NCBI GenBank assembly: GCA_964457585.1
Contig: CAYWFU010000122.1
Coordinates: 1-5,401 of the forward strand
Length of the DNA: 5,401 nucleotides
Direction of reading: 5' to 3'
Origin: CAYWFU01 sp964457585
Lineage (GTDB): Bacteria; JACRDZ01
Shown here: positions 1-5,160 of the stretch, piece after piece
Numbering within the stretch: the first letter of the stretch is position 1
Layout of the letters: each line of letters opens with the position of its first letter
Program-made: the position numbers and the translations under genes
The notes under the pieces: model-generated
Seen by the model: only the letters and a program-made list of their open reading frames with translations
Told to the model about the DNA's origin: nothing
Database searches by the model: none

Positions 1-112
1 TAAATATTTTATTGCAATTGGAATCAAAGGGATTACCCTGTCTTTTTTACCTTTGCCCTCTTTAATGAAAATAACTTTATTTTCTAAATCAACATCATTT
101 ATTTTTAACTTT
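1..112 (-). repeat. Left copy of a 112-bp inverted repeat within recombinase coding sequence
   Basis: Reverse complement of 5163-5274 with 9 mismatches by hand count (103/112, 92 percent), no gaps, base p matching 5275-p. The longest identical run is 41 bp (56-96). It may extend past the left edge. Confidence 0.9.
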
Positions 113-615
113 CTTAACTCAAAATTCCTAATTCCTGTTGCATAAAGCAGTTCCAATATTGTCTTGTCTCTAAATCCGATAATATTATTTTCTTTGGGAA
201 TAGACAGAATTTTTTCAATTTCATCCTGTGTGAGAATTGTACTTGGCAAGGACTTCTTTTGTGCTGGTATTTCCATATCAAGAGTTGGATCATAAAAAAT
301 AATGCAATTTTTATTTAACCATTTGAAAAATTCTTTTAATGGTTGAAGTTTTTTAACTATTGTTAATAATGCTAATGGCTTTCCGTTTTTCTCCTGCTTT
401 ATCTGCATTATTTTACTCTGATATTCTTTTAAAACATCACTTGTTACATCTGCTATTCTGGAAATTTGTTTACTTCTTAGAAACTTAAATAAATCAATTA
501 GTGCATAATTGGCATTTCTTATTGTATATTCAGAAAAATTGTTAATCAAAAGTTGCTCTAAAAATTTGTCTTTTAATTCTTCCATCTCTGTTTTATTGGT
601 TGTTATCGTTTCCAT
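1..615 (-). CDS. Tyrosine recombinase/integrase, second of a tandem pair, 3' end beyond the left edge
   Basis: The frame is open for 205 codons from ATG at 615 to base 1. The start is supported by AGGAG (minus strand, 622-626) six bases upstream; it overlaps the end of the preceding recombinase gene by 23 bp, so the two are probably co-translated. Residues about 13-110 form the N-terminal SAM-like core-binding domain (NNFSEYTIRNA near residue 25). The catalytic domain begins near residue 126 (ILTQDEIEKIL). The box ATGIRNFELRKL carries the first catalytic Arg (R163), and EGKGKKDRVIPL carries the beta-hairpin Lys (K188). The HxxR, H/W and Tyr boxes would lie outside the window, so activity cannot be judged. 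It is clearly paralogous to the neighbour (shared YTIR, FRDKTILE/YRDRTILE, GKGxKDR). Family and fold are secure; the exact role (integration, excision or transposition) is inferred. Confidence 0.93.
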   Translation of the reverse strand, partial: METITTNKTEMEELKDKFLEQLLINNFSEYTIRNANYALIDLFKFLRSKQISRIADVTSDVLKEYQSKIMQIKQEKNGKPLALLTIVKKLQPLKEFFKWLNKNCIIFYDPTLDMEIPAQKKSLPSTILTQDEIEKILSIPKENNIIGFRDKTILELLYATGIRNFELRKLKINDVDLENKVIFIKEGKGKKDRVIPLIPIAIKYL

Positions 616-1582
616 AGCTCGCTCCTGATCTTGGATGAAATTTTAACAACATCTCTTTTAATTTATTTTTCTCAACATGCGTGTAAACTTGCGTAGTCTG
701 AATATTCTCATGTCCAAGAAAAGCCTGTACATATCGTATATCCATACCGTCCTCAAGCAAGTGCGTTGCAATTGAATGTCTAAAGCTGTGACATGGAGCT
801 ACTTTTCGGGTTATTCCTGCTTTCTTAAGATACTTTTTAATAACCATTGCAAGCCATTGAGAAGTTAAAGCACCATTGTATGAAGTTAAAAACAAAACTC
901 CATCTCCTGTTTTTGATCGTTCTTCCCAGTTATTTCCGCAAGGTCTCGGACATTGTGAAAGTTCAGAATGGATTTTATCAATATATCGTTTTAAAAACCT
1001 GCAAGTCGGAGTATTTAAAGGAACAAATCTATCTTTTCCACCTTTACCTTTAGTTATTCGCAAAAGTTTGTTCTCAAAATCAATATTACTGACTTTTAAT
1101 CTTGTAAGTTCCCCTGCTCTTATTCCTGTTGAATAAAGAACTTCAAGAATAGTTCTATCACGATATCCAAGTATTGTTTTTAAATCAGGTTGATTAAGAA
1201 TAGATTTTATTTCATCAAAACTCATTATTCCTCTTGGGAGTGGATTAGGTTCTTTTGGTAGTATCAAATTTTCTGTTGGATTAAAATAAATATGATTTTT
1301 CTTAAAAAGAAATTGAAAAAATAATCTTATTTGTGCTAATCGTCCATTAATGGTTAAAACGCTTAAAGATTTTCCTTTACAGGTTTTATAAAGAAATAGA
1401 TATTTCTTATAATCTTCCAAGGTTTCCAGCTTTACTCGATTTATGTCATTAATTCCCTGTGTTCTGAGAAAGTTCAAAAATAGTCTTAAATACTGCTCAT
1501 TCTGCCTGATTGTATAAGGAGAATAATTTTTTAACTGTATATGTTGCAAATACAGATTTTTAAATTGTTCCATATTATTCAC
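593..1582 (-). CDS. Tyrosine recombinase/integrase (XerC/XerD-like), complete, first of a tandem pair
   Basis: A 329-residue phage-integrase-family site-specific recombinase, a little longer than XerC/XerD (about 300). The N-terminal core-binding domain spans about 5-105 (NYSPYTIRQNEQYL) and the catalytic domain about 120-315. All catalytic residues are visible: R155 in STGIRAGELTRL, K180 in KGKGGKDRFVPL, H265 and R268 in HSFRHSIATHL, H291 in LGHENIQTT, and nucleophile Y300 in VYTHV. An extra stretch at about 208-228, including CPRPC, separates the Lys hairpin from VLFLT. The start is uncertain: GTG at 1582 gives 329 residues, ATG at 1573 gives 326, and neither has a clear Shine-Dalgarno. It is preceded by a good promoter at 1691-1719 and overlaps the next recombinase by 23 bp. 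It should be active; its target site is unknown. Confidence 0.96.
   Translation of the reverse strand: MNNMEQFKNLYLQHIQLKNYSPYTIRQNEQYLRLFLNFLRTQGINDINRVKLETLEDYKKYLFLYKTCKGKSLSVLTINGRLAQIRLFFQFLFKKNHIYFNPTENLILPKEPNPLPRGIMSFDEIKSILNQPDLKTILGYRDRTILEVLYSTGIRAGELTRLKVSNIDFENKLLRITKGKGGKDRFVPLNTPTCRFLKRYIDKIHSELSQCPRPCGNNWEERSKTGDGVLFLTSYNGALTSQWLAMVIKKYLKKAGITRKVAPCHSFRHSIATHLLEDGMDIRYVQAFLGHENIQTTQVYTHVEKNKLKEMLLKFHPRSGASYGNDNNQ
622..626 (-). promoter_or_regulatory. Ribosome binding site of the second recombinase
   Basis: The minus strand reads AGGAG, then six bases (CGAGCT), then ATG at 615. This decides the start over the in-frame ATG at 585, which has no comparable motif. The site lies inside the last codons of the first recombinase gene, as expected for translational coupling. 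Confidence 0.75.
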
Positions 1583-1615
1583 TAATTTCTTTATTAATAT
1601 TTTTATTGGTTTAAA

Positions 1616-1648
1616 TTCTGACTTCTACCTTCTGAATTCTGACTTCTG
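1616..1648. repeat. Heptamer tandem repeat, about 4.7 units
   Basis: On the plus strand the units are TTCTGAC, TTCTACC, TTCTGAA, TTCTGAC and a partial TTCTG, all in strict 7-bp register. The first and fourth units are identical. It lies in the leader between the putative recombinase promoter and its start codon. It resembles the short tandemly repeated heptamers found between genes in many bacteria. Next to it (1654-1674) is a short GC-rich stretch that stands out from the AT-rich surroundings. Confidence 0.75.
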
Positions 1649-1690
1649 TTTTTATGCCCGACACCCTGCAACAGCAATTTTCTTTTTCTC

Positions 1691-1719
1691 ATTACACCAT
1701 ATAATTATTTTTTCTTCAA
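1691..1719 (-). promoter_or_regulatory. Candidate sigma70-type promoter for the recombinase pair
   Basis: On the minus strand TTGAAG (1714-1719, 4 of 6 to TTGACA), a 17-bp spacer and TGTAAT (1691-1696, 5 of 6 to TATAAT) are present, with TGG just before the -10, an extended -10 feature. Transcription would start near 1684 and give a leader of about 100 bases containing the heptamer repeat. It would let the recombinases be expressed separately from the upstream replication gene. In AT-rich DNA such matches also arise by chance. Confidence 0.5.
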
Positions 1720-1808
1720 ACACTCATGGTTACCAAAAATAGTTCTTTTCCCTTTATACTTCAAAGAGTTAAACCTTGTGTTTTTTTTCGGGTTTAAATC
1801 TCATAGTC

Positions 1809-4076
1809 TCAAGGTTTTTGATATTTTGTTCGTAATTTATTTGTATCTGTTAAACTGACAATATATTTCTTACCTGGTTTTCCTTCATAAGCTAATTCAT
1901 AACGATACATCTTGCCTCTATCTCCAGCTATAGGAATAACATATTGTAAGTCTATCAGTTCTTTTAAATGATTTCTTATCTGCCAGTCACCCCAGCCAGT
2001 GAATTCTCTGACATCACGACGATTAAATTTAAGCTCTTTTGGAGAAATCAAAAATTCTTTGCATTTTTGATTTACCATCTCTCTGATTAGTTCCAAAAGT
2101 TTTTTGCTCGGACTTGATAATTCTTCTAAACTATGGCTTAAAATTTCAGCCATTAATTTGTTAGCTTCTTCAATATCATTAATATCAACCTCAATATAAT
2201 CAACTTCTTTTCCATTGTGAATAATCTTTTTAATTTCTTTCTTGTATTGATTAAGAAAAGCAATAGTCTCTATAAGTGATAAATATTTATCCTGCTCTCT
2301 CCTGGATTGCAGCCAATAGTCAGGGAATGTCAGATCATCAGCATAAGGATTGATTACAACTAATTTCTTTAATAATCTTTGTGCATTCTGATGAATCTGC
2401 TTTATTTCGTCTGCTTTCTGGATATTTTGATAACCTTCCAATGTCTTCGCATGTTTTTGGTAATGATGAACTTTGTCTGTTTGTTCTGTACTTTCATCTA
2501 ATGAGAGAATAAAACAGCGAGTAGCATTTTCATAATTAATGCTTGGTTTTGTGGTAGAAAAAAGTAAAGCAATTGGCCCCTCAACTTCGTATTCTACTGT
2601 TTTCATTTTACCTGAAATATTATCTTTAATCGGTGCTGCTAATCTTAAACGTTTTGAAGAAATTAATTCTCTCAAAGGATAATTTGATCCGTTTAACCCT
2701 TCTTCCTCACCTGCAATCATCAATTTATGTTTTAAACTTTTGTCTTCTTTGTAATACAAGGCTTGCGGAGTAATGCGAGTATATGTAACTGTATCCTCAG
2801 GAGGTACAAGATTTGCTAAATATTCCATTAACTTTGATTTACCTGCTCCACTGCGAGAAATAATAACTCCAGAAAGAGGATTATCAAGCTTTCGAGATAT
2901 TGTGATTAAATAACCGATTTTTTTATTTAATTCTTCTCCCACATATCCCATAATATCAAGATGATTAATAACATTATTAAGTATATTTGGCTCTTTTAAA
3001 AATTTTAAGGCTTCTTCTTCCTCATCCTGAGACATTTGATAAGATTTAGTTTTTTCAGAGTCTTCTGAAATTTCTCGTACATCTCTCAACTTTTCCAATT
3101 TTTGAATAATATTAGATAAATCCTGTTCAATTACTCCGCTGGACATATCATAAAGTTTTGATACTGCTTTTGTAAAAGTTACTCTGCTTCGACTGACATA
3201 AAGGTCAATAGTATCAATATGAGTAATATTTTCAATAATAGCTCTGATATTAACTTTTAAACGTTTTTTATCTTCTTTTTCCAGTTCTTTTACAATGTAT
3301 TTACGATTGGAGAATTCAAAAATAATTATATCATCTGTAACTTTGATAATTCCTTCTTGTCCTATTTTGGTTGATACTGGATCAGCTTCATTTAGCAATT
3401 TTTCGAAGTCTTCTTTGGCATGATTATATTTATGAATATATTCGTAAATACTAACTCCATCAGCTAAAATAATTATGTAACAGGCAATTCCAATTTCATC
3501 AAATTTATGCGAAAGATAATCAATTTTATCTTGTGTTTTTAATAGTAAATAAATTTTTTTAGGATTTGGATTATATGTTTTTAATAGATTAAATAAACTT
3601 TCCGGAATTTCACCGATTAAAGGAATTGTTTCTAAATATCCAAGTTGATAGAGTGTTAAAGCGTCAATCATTGTTTCAGTGAATATTAAAGTTTTATTTT
3701 CTATGATTGTTTTCCAGTTATAAACTGTCTCCAGTGGATTGGGGAGAAATATTTCTTTCCCATTATAAATGGATTTTCCAATTAAACTAATGCAGTTATC
3801 ATCTTTGTCAAATATTGGAAATATCAGGCAATCATAAAAGTATTCTTTACTTTTGATTAATAAACCCAATTCTTTAAGATCATTACGGATTGAACCTTTG
3901 GAAGGAATTGCTTTAAGGAGAGAATCATTTGAATAACCAAGTTTAAATCTTGCAAATACATCATCACTATAAAAACCAAGACTTTGTAAATACTCTTTAC
4001 CTTTTGAATCTTTCTTGAAGACTTCTTGATAAAATTTAAAAACATTGTTTAATAACTCTGTTTTATTTACCGTCAT
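1809..4076 (-). CDS. DnaG-like/P-loop ATPase fusion, primase-helicase-type replication protein of a mobile element
   Basis: Start ATG at 4076 gives 755 residues and has GGAGG eight bases upstream; the in-frame ATG at 4091 (760 residues) has no such site. In 755 numbering, residues about 10-130 match the DnaG RNA-polymerase domain: FYQEVF, EYLQSLGF, FKLGYSND, then DCLIFPIFDKDDN and PNPLETVYNWK. A TOPRIM-like segment at 129-156 keeps Glu and Asp (FTETMIDALTLYQLGY), but the expected DxD position reads LLLKTQDK. A P-loop ATPase follows: Walker A SRSGAGKS (about 407-414), Walker B-like LMIAGEEEG (about 452-460), a sensor-like LLFSTTKPS (about 504-512), and Arg-finger-like NATRC. The C-terminus (about 680-730) looks like a winged helix (NRRDVREFTGWGDWQIRNHL). 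No CHC2 zinc ribbon is present or encoded nearby. It probably acts in replication of the element at its origin; primase activity is doubtful, helicase/loader activity more likely. Confidence 0.8.
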   Translation of the reverse strand: MTVNKTELLNNVFKFYQEVFKKDSKGKEYLQSLGFYSDDVFARFKLGYSNDSLLKAIPSKGSIRNDLKELGLLIKSKEYFYDCLIFPIFDKDDNCISLIGKSIYNGKEIFLPNPLETVYNWKTIIENKTLIFTETMIDALTLYQLGYLETIPLIGEIPESLFNLLKTYNPNPKKIYLLLKTQDKIDYLSHKFDEIGIACYIIILADGVSIYEYIHKYNHAKEDFEKLLNEADPVSTKIGQEGIIKVTDDIIIFEFSNRKYIVKELEKEDKKRLKVNIRAIIENITHIDTIDLYVSRSRVTFTKAVSKLYDMSSGVIEQDLSNIIQKLEKLRDVREISEDSEKTKSYQMSQDEEEEALKFLKEPNILNNVINHLDIMGYVGEELNKKIGYLITISRKLDNPLSGVIISRSGAGKSKLMEYLANLVPPEDTVTYTRITPQALYYKEDKSLKHKLMIAGEEEGLNGSNYPLRELISSKRLRLAAPIKDNISGKMKTVEYEVEGPIALLFSTTKPSINYENATRCFILSLDESTEQTDKVHHYQKHAKTLEGYQNIQKADEIKQIHQNAQRLLKKLVVINPYADDLTFPDYWLQSRREQDKYLSLIETIAFLNQYKKEIKKIIHNGKEVDYIEVDINDIEEANKLMAEILSHSLEELSSPSKKLLELIREMVNQKCKEFLISPKELKFNRRDVREFTGWGDWQIRNHLKELIDLQYVIPIAGDRGKMYRYELAYEGKPGKKYIVSLTDTNKLRTKYQKP

Positions 4077-4078
4077 AC

Positions 4079-4204
4079 TTACCGCCTCCATTTTTTATCA
4101 TTATCAGAGAAATGATCATTAATAAGTGCTACAATAAAAAATACAATAAAAAGAATAAGCCAAAGTATAAACATTTCCCCTATTGTTGGCATTTCTGAAA
4201 CCAA
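4079..4204 (-). CDS. Very small single-span membrane protein, hypothetical
   Basis: I do not recognise a family. With TTG at 4204 as start (GGAG at 4212-4215, seven bases upstream) the product is 41 residues. An in-frame ATG at 4261 would give 60 residues, but the extra 19 codons run through a perfect hairpin and lack a Shine-Dalgarno; ATG at 4192 is another option. One hydrophobic span of about 20 residues (FILWLILFIVFFIVALIN) is followed by a charged tail DHFSDNDKKWRR, suggesting N-out, C-in topology. The stop is two bases before the replication gene's ATG and the frame carries that gene's Shine-Dalgarno, so it may serve as a coupling leader, a membrane tether, or both. It could also be a chance frame. 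Confidence 0.45.
   Translation of the reverse strand: MVSEMPTIGEMFILWLILFIVFFIVALINDHFSDNDKKWRR
4085..4089 (-). promoter_or_regulatory. Ribosome binding site of the replication protein
   Basis: Minus-strand GGAGG, then eight bases, then ATG at 4076. It lies in the last codons of the small membrane-protein frame, whose TAA (4079-4081) is two bases before the ATG. This argues for the 4076 start and for coupling of the two genes. Confidence 0.75.
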
Positions 4205-4229
4205 GATATTTCTCCATTTATTTTTTATC

Positions 4230-4254
4230 CCCCTTTTTAACAATAAAAAAGGGG
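4230..4254. other. Perfect 9-bp stem-loop in the leader of the replication operon
   Basis: CCCCTTTTT (4230-4238) pairs with AAAAAGGGG (4246-4254) around a 7-base loop. No U-tract follows in either direction, so it is not a standard intrinsic terminator. On the minus-strand transcript it ends about 14 bases before the GGAG used by the TTG start at 4204, where it could affect translation or mRNA stability. Confidence 0.6.
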
Positions 4255-4274
4255 CTAACATATCTATTACCGGC

Positions 4275-4365
4275 CACTATCACGTAAATCCGATAAAAGA
4301 CTGCGCCCCTATTTCTCTGACCGAAATCAGAGAAACAGCAACAGCCATTCTCTTACGTGATAGTG
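4275..4365. repeat. 91-bp palindromic element with 13-bp perfect terminal inverted repeats; MITE-like or structured cis element
   Basis: CACTATCACGTAA (4275-4287) is the exact reverse complement of 4353-4365. Inside lies a second perfect inverted repeat: TTTCTCTGA (4312-4320) and TCAGAGAAA (4327-4335), with a 6-base spacer CCGAAA. The element is visibly richer in G+C than its flanks. GGC before the left arm could pair with GCC after the right arm across a small bulge. Terminal repeats with an internal palindrome and no meaningful gene suggest a MITE, but I see no clear target-site duplication. Its place just upstream of the replication gene also allows an origin, recombinase site or RNA leader. 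The repeat structure is seen; the role is open. Confidence 0.7.
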
Positions 4366-4439
4366 AGAGGCCCTAAGTCCTCCTTAAGAGATAAAGCTTA
4401 ATGCTAAAATATTTAATTGTGTTTTTGTTATTTAGTTTC

Positions 4440-4468
4440 TATATAGCAAATCCTTTTATTAAATGCAA
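4440..4468 (-). promoter_or_regulatory. Weak candidate promoter for the replication operon
   Basis: The minus strand has TTGCAT (4463-4468, 3 of 6) and TATATA (4440-4445, 4 of 6) separated by 17 bp. It is the best-spaced pair I find upstream of the small membrane gene. The transcript would carry the 91-bp palindrome and the 9-bp hairpin in a leader of over 200 bases. The surrounding gene-free stretch (4205-4483) otherwise holds only an isolated TAAGGAGG motif at 4379-4386. Confidence 0.3.
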
Positions 4469-4483
4469 GATAAAAATATATAT

Positions 4484-4819
4484 TTATTTTACACTAAAAA
4501 GTTTTTTAATCTCAGGATGTTCTATTAATTCTTTTCGTATTCCTTCAATAATCCACATCCTCATTTGAGTTTGATATCCAAGTCCTTTTAATTTTGCAAT
4601 AACTTTAGCTAAATCTACTTGATGACCTTCAATCCTTAAGGTGAGAAGACGTTTTTTTTCTTCTTTCTTTTTAGCAAATTTTCTCAAAAGTACTGGTGAA
4701 AATTTTAATGGCTCTTCTATATCAATGAATTCTTTTTGATAATCAAGAGGGCTATGACTGTCCCAAAATTTAGCTTCTTCTACTTCAGATTCAAATTTTG
4801 GTATATTTTTTATTTTCAT
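4484..4819 (-). CDS. CopG/BrnA-type ribbon-helix-helix antitoxin
   Basis: 111 residues. The N-terminal block IPKFESEVEEAKFWDSHSP (about 6-24) is characteristic of the CopG-type antitoxin family usually found beside DUF497/BrnT toxins. A ribbon-helix-helix follows: strand RLLTLRIEG (about 57-65), helix about 66-80, helix about 83-100 (QMRMWIIEGIRKEL). A basic linker (KKKEEKKR, about 50-57) precedes the strand. Known family role: it binds and neutralises the toxin and, as a dimer or complex, represses its own operon. ATG at 4819 lies one base after the toxin's stop, which indicates one operon with toxin first. At 111 residues it is somewhat longer than many relatives, owing to the segment at about 30-55. 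Confidence 0.87.
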   Translation of the reverse strand: MKIKNIPKFESEVEEAKFWDSHSPLDYQKEFIDIEEPLKFSPVLLRKFAKKKEEKKRLLTLRIEGHQVDLAKVIAKLKGLGYQTQMRMWIIEGIRKELIEHPEIKKLFSVK

Positions 4820-4820
4820 T

Positions 4821-5099
4821 TTATCTTATACCTTTTTTCTTTTTGTAATATCGTTTTTCTTTAATAATCATATCTCTTGCAGTTATTACTCTTATTTTAC
4901 TGGATTCTTTTAAAACAAAAACTATTAAAAGATATCTTCCATCCTCTGTAAGACCATATGCAATATATTTATTATCTTTAGTTTTTTGATAAATAGGTTT
5001 ACTGTATAAAAATATTTCTTCGACCTCAAATATGCTAACTTTATGTCTTGCTATATGATTTTCGTTTTTATCATCCCAATCAAAATCACTAATATGCAT
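4821..5099 (-). CDS. brnT: BrnT-family (DUF497) ribonuclease toxin of a type II toxin-antitoxin system
   Basis: 92 residues, the usual size for BrnT. It has both family signatures: FDWDDKNENHIARHKVSIF with EVEEIF (about 6-30) and the C-terminal RVITARDMIIKEKRYY (70-85), between which YIAYGLTEDGRYLLIVFVL forms the central strands. BrnT has a RelE-like fold and acts as a ribonuclease that slows translation and growth; this is family knowledge. ATG at 5099 has AAAGGA (5105-5110) five bases upstream. The antitoxin gene follows after one base. It probably stabilises the mobile element. No truncation or frameshift is seen, and the basic tail (KKKKGIR) is intact. Confidence 0.9.
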   Translation of the reverse strand: MHISDFDWDDKNENHIARHKVSIFEVEEIFLYSKPIYQKTKDNKYIAYGLTEDGRYLLIVFVLKESSKIRVITARDMIIKEKRYYKKKKGIR

Positions 5100-5120
5100 A
5101 AAAATCCTTTATAAATCTGT

Positions 5121-5153
5121 TACAATGTTACTACAATGTATTTATATTGTCAA
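5121..5153 (-). promoter_or_regulatory. Promoter and operator-like repeats of the toxin-antitoxin operon
   Basis: On the minus strand a consensus TTGACA (5148-5153), a 17-bp spacer and TAACAT (5125-5130, 4 of 6) place transcription start near 5118, about 19 bases before the toxin ATG. TACAATGT occurs at 5121-5128 and 5132-5139, an 11-bp period, with a divergent third half-site ATATTGT at 5144-5150. These cover the -10 and spacer, as expected for binding by the ribbon-helix-helix antitoxin. Binding is inferred. Confidence 0.65.
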
Positions 5154-5160
5154 TTACTTT

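Noticed and set aside
847..1136. Two overlapping plus-strand open frames of 68 and 86 codons
   Set aside because: They lie wholly inside the well-supported recombinase gene on the other strand and show no domain.
1616..1648. CRISPR array
   Set aside because: The repeat is a 7-bp tandem unit without spacers, and no cas genes are present.
1736..1800. Terminator after the replication gene, using TTAAACC and GGTTTAA
   Set aside because: The 7-bp AT-rich stem has a 15-base loop and no following U-tract; too weak to call.
3857..4045. Minus-strand 62-codon frame
   Set aside because: It is an alternative frame within the replication gene, Lys/Val/Leu-rich with no recognisable motif.
4230..4254. 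Intrinsic terminator
   Set aside because: The stem is good but no U-tract follows on either strand.
4280..4348. 22-codon minus-strand frame inside the 91-bp palindrome (starts MAVAVSLISV)
   Set aside because: It has no well-spaced Shine-Dalgarno and its codons are dictated by the hairpin arms; too short to support as a gene.
4275..4365. tRNA or other known structured RNA
   Set aside because: There is no cloverleaf, T-loop or CCA-like end; the 13-bp outer stem is too long for an acceptor stem.
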